Of a stretch of DNA of 64,000 nt, positions 24,610-31,732 are shown piece by piece. Under the pieces are notes generated by a model that saw nothing but the letters and a program-made list of their open reading frames with translations, did no database searches and was not told the DNA's origin. This DNA comes from Kitasatospora sp. NBC_00315 (GTDB taxonomy: Bacteria; Actinomycetota; Actinomycetes; Streptomycetales; Streptomycetaceae). Positions within the stretch are counted from its first letter, which is position 1, and every line of letters starts with the position of its first letter. A program made the position numbers and the translations under genes. The stretch spans positions 2,542,001 to 2,606,000 of the forward strand of contig NZ_CP108025.1 of the NCBI RefSeq assembly GCF_041435095.1, given 5' to 3'.

Positions 24610-25911
24610 TCAGCCCCGGCCTGCGGACTTCTGGGTCCGGCGGGAGACGGAGTCCAGGACGACGGCGGCGAGCAGCACCGCGCCGGTGATCATGTACTGG
24701 ATCGCCTGGTCGACGTGGACCAGGTCGAGGCCGGTGATGATCGACTGGATCACCAGGATGCCGAGCAGCGCCGACCAGGTCTTGCCCCGGCCGCCGAAGA
24801 GGCTGGTGCCGCCGATGACGGCCGCCGCGATGGAGTTCATCAGGACGTTGCCGCTGCCGAGCGCCTTGTCGGCCGAACCCTGCTGGGACATGATGAACAG
24901 CCCGCCGAGGGCGGCCATGCCGGCCGAGATCATGAAGACCGAGATCCGGACCCAGGCGACGTTGATACCGGCGCGCCGGGCGGCCTCGATGCCACCGCCG
25001 ACCGCGAAGATCTGCCGGCCGTAGGAGGTGCGGCGGAGCACGAAGTCGGTGATGATCACGATGCCGAGGAAGATCACCAGCGGCAGCGGCAGGCCGCGGC
25101 TCTGGTTCAGCATGTAGGCCGCGGCGAGCGCGATGACCGCCATGACGGCGGTGCGCAGGCCGATCTCGCTCATCGGGCGGGCCGGCAGGCCGGCCGCGTT
25201 GCGGCGGCGGCTGTCGAGCACCTGGCCGATCAGGAAGAGGGCCACACCGAGGATCGCGAAGATCCAGGTGACCGCGACCGAGCCGTCGCCGATGAAGTAG
25301 TGGTCCAGGTCCGCGATGACGCCGTTGTTGACGACGTTGGCGGTGCCCTTGTCGCCGAGCACGTACTGCTGCAGGCCGCTCCAGGCGAGCAGGCCCGCCA
25401 GGGTGACGACGAACGCCGGGACGCCGATCTTGGCGAAGAAGAAGCCGTGCAGCGCGCCGATGGCCACACCGGCCGCGAGCGCGATCACGATCGAGAGCCA
25501 CTCGTTGATGCCCTGACGGGCCGAGAGGACACCGGCGATGGCCGCCGAGACACCGGCCACCGAGCCGAGCGACAGGTCGATCTCACCGAGCAGCAGCACG
25601 AACACGATGCCGACCGCGATCAGGCCGGGGCCCGCGATCCACAGGGTGATGTTCGTGAGGTTGTCGGCGTTGAGGAAGTTGCCGGTCAGGCTCTGGAAGA
25701 TGATCGCGATCAGGATCAGGCCGAGGACGACCGGCACCGAGCCGAGCTCGCCGCTCTTGATCTTGCGCTTGAAGTCCGCGATGTAGCCCGCGAACCCCTC
25801 CTCGCGGACGAGCAGACGGGGGTCGACGACGGCGGTCGCGCCGGCCGCCGGAACCTCGGTGGGCTCGGCCTCGGCGACGGCCGCGGTGGCCTCGGTCTTG
25901 TTGGTGCTCAC
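24610..25911 (-). CDS. xylH: Sugar ABC transporter permease (XylH-like)
   Basis: A 433-residue permease of the ribose/xylose (CUT2) class. After a 65-residue cytoplasmic N-terminus rich in Ala/Glu, about ten to twelve hydrophobic segments follow. Family motifs include LLLGEIDLSLGSVAGVSAAI, ARRAGINVAWVRISVFMISA and SIAAAVIGGTSLFGGRGKTW. It forms the membrane channel for the XylG ATPase and XylF binding protein. The GTG at 25911 overlaps the xylG stop (GTGA). The xylose assignment rests on the neighbouring binding protein and the Rok7B7-like regulator, as in the S. coelicolor xylFGH locus. Confidence 0.92.
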   Translation of the reverse strand: MSTNKTEATAAVAEAEPTEVPAAGATAVVDPRLLVREEGFAGYIADFKRKIKSGELGSVPVVLGLILIAIIFQSLTGNFLNADNLTNITLWIAGPGLIAVGIVFVLLLGEIDLSLGSVAGVSAAIAGVLSARQGINEWLSIVIALAAGVAIGALHGFFFAKIGVPAFVVTLAGLLAWSGLQQYVLGDKGTANVVNNGVIADLDHYFIGDGSVAVTWIFAILGVALFLIGQVLDSRRRNAAGLPARPMSEIGLRTAVMAVIALAAAYMLNQSRGLPLPLVIFLGIVIITDFVLRRTSYGRQIFAVGGGIEAARRAGINVAWVRISVFMISAGMAALGGLFIMSQQGSADKALGSGNVLMNSIAAAVIGGTSLFGGRGKTWSALLGILVIQSIITGLDLVHVDQAIQYMITGAVLLAAVVLDSVSRRTQKSAGRG

Positions 25912-26696
25912 TTCGCTACCTCCGCGATGCGTGCCTGACGCCGGGTCACGGCGTTCTCCGTGGCTCCGGTGATGGCGGAGATGATCTCTTCGTGGGTGGT
26001 GGTGGCGACGTCGAACGCGCCGTTGTTGCGCCCGAGGCGCAGCACCGCGACGGTGTTCGCGACGGCCTTGACGTCGGCCATGTTGTGGCTGATCAGGATC
26101 ACGCCGAGGCCGCGCTCGCGCAGCCGCTCGACCAGGTCGAGCACCTGGGCGGTCTGCTCGACGCCGAGTGCGGCGGTCGGCTCGTCCAGGATGACGATCT
26201 TCGGGTCGCCGACCAGGGCGCGGGCGATCGCCACGACCTGACGCTGGCCACCGGAGAGCGCGGCGATCGGGATGCGGACGCTGGGGATGCGGATCGACAG
26301 CGTGTCGAGCAGCTCCTTGGCGCGCTTCTCCATCGCGACCTCGTCGAGCGTGCCGAAGCGGCGCAGCTCGCGACCGAGGAAGAGGTTGCCGACCACGTCG
26401 AGGTTGTCGCAGAGCGCGAGGTCCTGGTAGACCGTCGCGACGCCCAGCGCCTGGGCGTCCTGCGGGCGGTTGATCCGGACCTCACGGCCGTCCCACTCGA
26501 TCGACCCCTCGTCGATCGGGTGAACGCCGGCGATCGTCTTCACCAGCGTGGACTTGCCGGCGCCGTTGTCGCCGACCAGTGCGACGACCTCTCCGGCGTG
26601 GACCTCCAGGTGGACGTCGGTGAGCGCCTGAACGGCACCGAAGCGCTTGGAGACCCCGCGCAACGCCAGTACGGGTGCGCCTGTCAACTGAACCAT
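25908..26696 (-). CDS. xylG: Sugar ABC transporter ATP-binding protein (XylG-like)
   Basis: A 262-residue single ATPase domain with Walker A GDNGAGKST (about residues 42-50), Q-loop VYQDLALCDNL, signature LSGGQRQ, Walker B IVILDEPTAALG and switch histidine ISHNMADV. Most CUT2 ATPases are about 500-residue double domains; this one is a single domain, as in the streptomycete xylFGH operons. It overlaps xylH by four bases. A hairpin separates it from xylF upstream. Confidence 0.93.
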   Translation of the reverse strand: MVQLTGAPVLALRGVSKRFGAVQALTDVHLEVHAGEVVALVGDNGAGKSTLVKTIAGVHPIDEGSIEWDGREVRINRPQDAQALGVATVYQDLALCDNLDVVGNLFLGRELRRFGTLDEVAMEKRAKELLDTLSIRIPSVRIPIAALSGGQRQVVAIARALVGDPKIVILDEPTAALGVEQTAQVLDLVERLRERGLGVILISHNMADVKAVANTVAVLRLGRNNGAFDVATTTHEEIISAITGATENAVTRRQARIAEVAK

Positions 26697-26810
26697 CTCC
26701 TTCTTCCCGTCCGGCCTGTGAGTCGCAGGGCTGGGGCGGGAGACGCGCGCGGACCTGGGCGCGTCGGGGTAGTGCGAGAAAAGGGGTTGCGCGGTGGGGT
26801 GCGCGCAGGT

Positions 26811-26850
26811 GCCGCCGGCGGCCCCCGTGGGTGCGGGGGCCGCCGGCGGC
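26811..26850 (-). terminator. Intercistronic hairpin between xylF and xylG
   Basis: A perfect 17-base GC-only stem (GCCGCCGGCGGCCCCCG and its complement at 26834-26850) with a six-base loop starts 8 bases beyond the xylF stop. It probably works as a partial terminator or RNA stabiliser, giving more binding protein than membrane parts. Confidence 0.75.
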
Positions 26851-26857
26851 GTGAGGG

Positions 26858-27952
26858 CTACTGCAGGCCCGCGGCGGTGCAGGCGGTGGCGTAGTCGCCG
26901 GTGCAGATGTCGGCGACCTTGTACAGGCCGTCGGCGATCACCGTGTCCTTGACGTTCGCCTTGGTGACGACCTTCGGGTCCAGCAGCTTGGCCGGGATGG
27001 CCTTGTCGGTCGCGCTGTCGACGGTCGAGGACGCGACGCCCTTGACGTCCTTGCCCTGGAGCAGGTTGACGGCGAGCTCGGCGGCGCTGTCGGCCAGCGG
27101 CTTGTAGGCCTTGTAGATCGTGTAGGCCTGGTCACCGGTGACGATCCGCTGGATCGCGTCGATGCCCGCGTCCTGACCGCCGACCGGGACGTTGATCCCG
27201 GAGGCCTTCAGCTGGGTGATGATGGCGGCGGCCATGCCGTCGTTGGCCGAGTAGACGGCCTGGAAGCCGTCCTTGCCCAGGCTGGTGATCGCGGTGCCGA
27301 TCTTCTGGCCCGCGACGGTGGGCTTCCACTCGCCCGAGGCCTCGTAGACGACCTTCTTGACCTTGCCGTCGAGCACCTTGTGGGCACCGGACTTGAAGAA
27401 GGCGGCGTTCGGGTCGGCCTCGTCACCGTTGATCATGACGACGTTCGAGTCGGCGGCCTTGGCGCCGAGGGCGTCGACCAGGGCCTGGCCCTGGAGCTCG
27501 CCGACCTTCTCGTTGTCGAAGGAGACGTAGGCGGCGACCGGGCCGGTGGCCAGACGGTCGTACGCCACGACCTTGACGCCCTTGTCGGCCGCCTCCTTGA
27601 CCCAGGACTGGGTCGAGGTCGCGTCGAACGCGTCCAGGATGATCACCTTGACGCCCTCGGCGATCAGGGTGTCGAACTGCTGCTTCTGCTTGGAAGCGGA
27701 GCCCTCGGCGTTGCTGTACTTGACCTTGCAGTCGGGGCAGAGCGCCGCGACCTTGGCCTCGATGAACGGCTTGTCGAAGGACTCGTAGCGCGTGGAGGAA
27801 GCGTTCTCCGGGAGCAGCAGGCCTATGGACTTGGTGTCGCCCGAGCCGGCGCTGGTCTTCTTGTCGTCGCCGGCCTTGCCGCAGGCGGCCATCGAAAGGG
27901 CCATCGAAACCGCGGCGGTGGCGATGACAGCGCGACGCATCATGACGTTCAT
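26858..27952 (-). CDS. xylF: Sugar ABC transporter substrate-binding lipoprotein (XylF-like)
   Basis: A 364-residue lipoprotein of the periplasmic-binding-protein type 1/4 fold. The signal peptide MNVMMRRAVIATAAVSMALS ends at the lipobox MAAC with lipid Cys 24. The two-lobed domain has IGLLLPENASSTRYESFDKP, DTLIAEGVKVIILDAFDATS, VAYDRLATGPVAAYVSFDNE and QDAGIDAIQRIVTGDQAYTI, close to D-xylose-binding XylF. The ATG at 27952 follows GGGAGG; a second in-frame ATG 9 bases on would also fit. A palindrome at 27975-27993 sits just upstream and probably mediates control by the ROK regulator. Confidence 0.93.
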   Translation of the reverse strand: MNVMMRRAVIATAAVSMALSMAACGKAGDDKKTSAGSGDTKSIGLLLPENASSTRYESFDKPFIEAKVAALCPDCKVKYSNAEGSASKQKQQFDTLIAEGVKVIILDAFDATSTQSWVKEAADKGVKVVAYDRLATGPVAAYVSFDNEKVGELQGQALVDALGAKAADSNVVMINGDEADPNAAFFKSGAHKVLDGKVKKVVYEASGEWKPTVAGQKIGTAITSLGKDGFQAVYSANDGMAAAIITQLKASGINVPVGGQDAGIDAIQRIVTGDQAYTIYKAYKPLADSAAELAVNLLQGKDVKGVASSTVDSATDKAIPAKLLDPKVVTKANVKDTVIADGLYKVADICTGDYATACTAAGLQ

Positions 27953-27974
27953 GGTGGGGGTTGCCTCCCTGACA

Positions 27975-27993
27975 TTGCCGCAACGCTGCGGCG
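27975..27993. promoter_or_regulatory. Candidate ROK operator upstream of xylF
   Basis: Read towards xylF it is CGCCGCA-GCGTT-GCGGCAA, an inverted repeat ending 22 bases before the xylF start. The same 19-base framework recurs upstream of the ROK gene at 29364-29382 with a different centre. A shared repressor site is inferred. Confidence 0.6.
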
Positions 27994-28117
27994 AGGTGTT
28001 GGGAGTCAACCCGCCCCCGGCATGTGTCGTCAATAAGTAAATCCAACCTCCGGCGGATCCAAACCCTTTCGTTATCTTCCTGAACGCTTACTCGATACCA
28101 AACGGGGCAGTTCCCGG

Positions 28118-29320
28118 TCAGGCCCGAGCAGCCGAAGTGTGACCGGTATGCCCCAGTGCGCCCGATTCGCCCATCTCGCTCATCACCAGCGCGAGCGCCC
28201 CGAGCACCTCTGCACGACCACCCAGCGTGCCCGGAACCACCGACAGCTGGCGGGCCGCACTGGGGATCGCATAGCGCGCCACGGAGTCTCTGATGGGGGA
28301 AAGCACCAGCTCACCGGCCTCAGCGAGGTCACCGCCGAGGATGATCCGACGGGGATTGAGCAGGTTGCAGAGAGTAGCCACCCCTGTTCCGATCTGCCGG
28401 CCCGCGTCCGCGATCACTCGACGGCATCCCAGATCACCCTGCTGAGCGAGCTGCACGACCTTGGAAAGCGTCAGGTCGCCGCCAAGGTTGGCGTTCAAGA
28501 GATTGAGCAGGTAGCGGGACCCGACGAAGGTCTCCAGGCAGCCCCGGTTGCCGCAGCGGCAGACCGGTCCGGCCTCGTCCAGGGTGATGTGCCCGATCTC
28601 GCCGGCCGTGCCGCCCGGGCCCCGGTAGATCTGGCCGTTGATGACCAGGCCGGCGCCCACGCCGCTGGCCACCTTGATGTACGCCAGGTCGCTCAGCCCG
28701 CGCCCGGCGCCCCAGACCAGCTCGCCCAGGGCGCCCAGGTTGGCGTCGTTGTCCACGTGCACCGGCATCCCCAGGCGGGCCGCCAGCTCACGGCCGGGCG
28801 CGATGCCCGTCCAGCCCGGCAGGATCGCCGTGGAGCCGAGCGCGCCGGTCTCCACGTCGATCGGGCCGGGCACGCCCAGACCCACGCCGATCACCTTGTC
28901 CGAGGGGAACCCGGCCTGCTGGAGCAGCCGGTCGACCAGCGACTCCGCGCGGTCGAAGCCCTGCGCGGCCGAGACGTCGACGTCGATCGGCTCGCTCTCC
29001 TCGGCCAGCACCCGGTGCGCCAGGTTGCCGACCGCCACCCGCAGATGGGTGTGGCCGAAATCGATGCCGACCACGATTCCCGCGTCGCCGCTGAGCGACA
29101 CGCTTCGGGCCCGGCGGCCGCCGGAGGAGGTGTCGGCCACCACGACGGTGCCGCTCTCCTTCAGCTCGCGGACGATGTTCGACACCGTGGCCGCCGAGAG
29201 TCCGGTACTGCGTGCGATCTCGGCCTGTGTCAGCGAGCCGGCCATCCTGACCGCCCGCAGCACTCGTTCGAGATTCGCCCGGTGCAGTGAGGACTGCGAT
29301 CCCGGTGTGTCCGTCGACAT
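28118..29320 (-). CDS. rok7B7: ROK family transcriptional regulator (Rok7B7-like)
   Basis: A 400-residue ROK-family DNA-binding protein. An N-terminal winged helix-turn-helix (residues about 10-75: LTQAEIARSTGLSAATVSNI) is followed by a glucokinase-like fold with VVGIDFGHTHLRVAVGNLAH, VGLGVPGPIDVETG and the ROK zinc motif CRCGNRGCLE, preceded by GEIGH. In S. coelicolor the orthologous gene lies beside xylFGH and affects xylose transport, carbon control and antibiotic production; synteny here supports orthology. The ATG at 29320 (MSTDTPGSQS) follows GGGAGGG. Matching palindromes precede this gene and xylF. Confidence 0.92.
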   Translation of the reverse strand: MSTDTPGSQSSLHRANLERVLRAVRMAGSLTQAEIARSTGLSAATVSNIVRELKESGTVVVADTSSGGRRARSVSLSGDAGIVVGIDFGHTHLRVAVGNLAHRVLAEESEPIDVDVSAAQGFDRAESLVDRLLQQAGFPSDKVIGVGLGVPGPIDVETGALGSTAILPGWTGIAPGRELAARLGMPVHVDNDANLGALGELVWGAGRGLSDLAYIKVASGVGAGLVINGQIYRGPGGTAGEIGHITLDEAGPVCRCGNRGCLETFVGSRYLLNLLNANLGGDLTLSKVVQLAQQGDLGCRRVIADAGRQIGTGVATLCNLLNPRRIILGGDLAEAGELVLSPIRDSVARYAIPSAARQLSVVPGTLGGRAEVLGALALVMSEMGESGALGHTGHTSAARA

Positions 29321-29363
29321 GAATTCACCCTCCCAGGGGCGCGGAGACAGTCCGTCCCCGCCC

Positions 29364-29382
29364 TTGCCGCGCCGTTGCGGCG
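29364..29382. promoter_or_regulatory. Candidate ROK operator upstream of the ROK gene
   Basis: Read towards the gene it is CGCCGCA-ACGGC-GCGGCAA, ending 43 bases before the start codon. Both arms match the site upstream of xylF exactly; only the five-base centre differs. Autoregulation is inferred. Confidence 0.6.
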
Positions 29383-29705
29383 GAGTCCGTTGTGACAGTG
29401 GCCGGGTCACCGAAAGATGTGGAGGCCTCAACCAGCTGTTCACTTTCAACTTCTGAACTCTAAGCTCAGCCAAGCCCGGAACGCCCCGTCAAGGCCGAAC
29501 GGGGATCGTTGTCAAACCTCTGCCGGACACCAGTCCGGCCGCGGCCGCCATCCGTTCGGCGGCGACCGATGCCCGGCACGCCCGGCCGAGGGCCGCTCCG
29601 GCCCCCGGCGCGCCCCGCCGGGGCCCCGGCAGACGACCGGTGCGGACCGGTCGGCACTCGGGCCGACGACCGGTTCGGACTGCTCGGAGCCCCGGGCCGA
29701 CGCCC

Positions 29706-29727
29706 GGGTGCGGACCGGTCCGCACCC
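29706..29727. repeat. 22-bp perfect palindrome in a cluster of ACCGGT sites
   Basis: GGGTGCGGACC followed by its exact complement forms a 22-base palindrome, 112 bases upstream of the PQQ-propeller gene. Three other GACCGGT elements lie within the preceding 75 bases. Confidence 0.6.
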
Positions 29728-29838
29728 CGCGCGCCGGTCCGGCAACCGTCGAAAAATCGGGCCCCCTTACGATGGTGCCCATCTCACCCGCCCCAGCAGC
29801 CTCGGGCGTACCAGGCTCCCGGCGGGACATAACCACAC

Positions 29839-31587
29839 ATGACGGGGCATCAGATGGCAGGGGATCACCCGAACCCGGGTACAGGCGACACCGCCGGCGG
29901 CGGCGGACCGCAGGAGCATCGGGGGGTGTCGCTCGGGAGGCGGCCGTCCCCCGACCCGGCGGCCGTCGCCGACCGACCGACGCAGCTCGGGGGTGCTCCC
30001 GTTCCCGTGCCCGCCGCCGGGCCCGCCGCCCCGCCCGCTCCCGGCAGCGGGGGCGGCCACCCGCCGACCGCCGCCGCCTTCCCCGCGCAGTACGGCGACC
30101 GGGCGCCGCAGGCTCCCCCGCCCCCGGGCGCGCCGGTCGGGCCGTTCGCCCCGTACGCCTCGGCCGGGCCGCAGCCGTTCGCGGGCCAGGCCCCGCCGCC
30201 CGCCTACGGGTACCCGCAGGCGCCCGCTCCCGGGCTCCCCCCGTACGGCGGGTACGGCTACCCCGGCTCGCCGGCGCCCGTGGTCAGGCGGCGCAACCCC
30301 GTGCTGCTCTACGGCGGCATCGTCGTCGGTGTGCTCGGCGTCGCCATCGTGATCGGCCTGGTCATCCTGTTCGGCGGCAACGGCGGCAACGGCGACCGCA
30401 CCGCCGACGGCGGCACCGGCGGGGGCGACGGCGCCGCGAGCGGCTACAACACGGCCTGGACCGCCGCCAAGCCCCCGTCGGGCAGCTCGGGCTCGATGCT
30501 CGGCGCCTGGACCACGGACAAGCTCGCGGTGCGCGGCGACGGCAAGGCCATCACCGCCTACAACCTCGCCGACGGCACCTCCGCCTGGACCATCGCGCCG
30601 CCGGCCGGGGTGAAGGAGTTCTGCTCGATGTCCGCCGCGGCGAACAGCCGGCGGATCGCCGCGGTCTCGCTCAACACGGGGGACGGCGACTGCTCCACGC
30701 TCGGCGCCGTCGACCTCGGCACCGGCAAACTGCTGTGGTTCAAGAAGGTCGGCACGGAGAAGATCTACTCGCCGACGCTGAGCGTCACCGACAAGGTCGT
30801 GGCGCTGGGCTCCTCCTCGTCCCTGGGCGCGTTCGCCGTCGCCGACGGCGCCCCGGCCTGGACGTACCAGCCGCGCGACGAGAACTGCAGTGTGTACGCG
30901 AGCGCCGCGGGCAACACGATCGTGGTCAGCGACCGCTGCTACAGCAGCAAGATCACCACCAAGTCGGTCCTGCAGGTGCTGGACGCGGAGAGCGGAAAGG
31001 CCGCCACCCAGGTGACCCTCTCCGGCACCAGCGAGCGGCTCAGCTCGGTGATCTCCGCCAAGCCGCTGGTGGTCGAGATGTCCAACGGCTCCGACGGCGA
31101 CTACCTGATGGGCTTCGACAGCGCGGGCAAGCCGACCGCCAAGCTCCCGACCAAGGAGGCCGGCAGCGACAGCCTGCAGTTCTCCGACGCCTCCGACCCG
31201 TTCACCCTCGACGTCGTCAGCGGCAGCACGCTGTACGTGCAGAACCGCAGCGGCGAGAAGTACGCGATCGAGGCCTTCGACCTGACCGGCGGCAAGAAGC
31301 TCTGGGAGCAGGCCGGCACCGGCCGGCAGGGCCTGCGGCTGGTCTCGGGCACCGACAAGGACGGCGCGGTGCGGGCCGTCTCCGCCGACGGTTACAACGA
31401 CCCCGCCCGGCTGGTGAAGCTCGGACCGGCCGACGGCGCGGTCACCGACATCGCCCCGATCACCGTGCCGAAGAACCAGCTGATGATCTACAGCCTGACC
31501 CAGTTCGTCATCGGCGACGACGGGGCGATGACCGCCTTCACCCGCAGCAGCGGTACCGGGCCCGTCATGCGGTTCACCAGGAGGTAG
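29839..31587 (+). CDS. Membrane-anchored PQQ-like beta-propeller protein
   Basis: A 582-residue type II-like membrane protein. The first ~150 residues are a proline/glycine-rich cytoplasmic region (APPPAYGYPQAPAPGLPPYG). A transmembrane helix follows at about 155-178 (LLYGGIVVGVLGVAIVIGLV), then a Gly/Asp-rich linker. From about residue 205 the extracellular part is a PQQ-binding-like propeller with repeats such as TAYNLADGTSAWTIAPPAG, LGAVDLGTGKLLWFKKVG and FDLTGGKKLWEQAGTG. No enzyme motif is visible; scaffold or sensing roles are possible. Start is the ATG at 29839; an ATG 15 bases downstream is equally possible. A terminator follows. Confidence 0.85.
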   Translation: MTGHQMAGDHPNPGTGDTAGGGGPQEHRGVSLGRRPSPDPAAVADRPTQLGGAPVPVPAAGPAAPPAPGSGGGHPPTAAAFPAQYGDRAPQAPPPPGAPVGPFAPYASAGPQPFAGQAPPPAYGYPQAPAPGLPPYGGYGYPGSPAPVVRRRNPVLLYGGIVVGVLGVAIVIGLVILFGGNGGNGDRTADGGTGGGDGAASGYNTAWTAAKPPSGSSGSMLGAWTTDKLAVRGDGKAITAYNLADGTSAWTIAPPAGVKEFCSMSAAANSRRIAAVSLNTGDGDCSTLGAVDLGTGKLLWFKKVGTEKIYSPTLSVTDKVVALGSSSSLGAFAVADGAPAWTYQPRDENCSVYASAAGNTIVVSDRCYSSKITTKSVLQVLDAESGKAATQVTLSGTSERLSSVISAKPLVVEMSNGSDGDYLMGFDSAGKPTAKLPTKEAGSDSLQFSDASDPFTLDVVSGSTLYVQNRSGEKYAIEAFDLTGGKKLWEQAGTGRQGLRLVSGTDKDGAVRAVSADGYNDPARLVKLGPADGAVTDIAPITVPKNQLMIYSLTQFVIGDDGAMTAFTRSSGTGPVMRFTRR

Positions 31588-31615
31588 CACCGGGCACTCC
31601 CGGCTGACGCGCCGT

Positions 31616-31650
31616 CGCGGGCCCGGACGCCACCTGCGTCCGGGCCCGCG
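31616..31650 (+). terminator. Terminator after the PQQ-propeller gene
   Basis: A perfect 15-base stem (CGCGGGCCCGGACGC and its complement) with a CACCT loop starts 28 bases after the stop codon. Confidence 0.85.
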
Positions 31651-31732
31651 GCGGGCACGGGTATTCCCGCGCCCGCGGTGCCCGGGCGTGGGAGGATGCG
31701 GAGCATCCCTGCCTGACGAAGGAGTCCTGCGA

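Larger units (their letters stand above)
29321..29838. other. Divergent regulatory region between the ROK and PQQ-propeller genes
   Basis: A 518-base gene-free stretch. The left part holds the ROK gene promoter region, with a palindrome at 29364-29382 and a more AT-rich patch around 29430-29470. The right part is very GC-rich with four GACCGGT repeats (29635, 29645, 29668, 29713). No convincing coding frame was found. Confidence 0.6.

Noticed and set aside
22255..25938. A 1227-codon open frame on the plus strand across dxs and xylH
   Set aside because: It lies opposite two well-conserved genes, contains no known domain and has the low-complexity composition of an antisense frame in GC-rich DNA.
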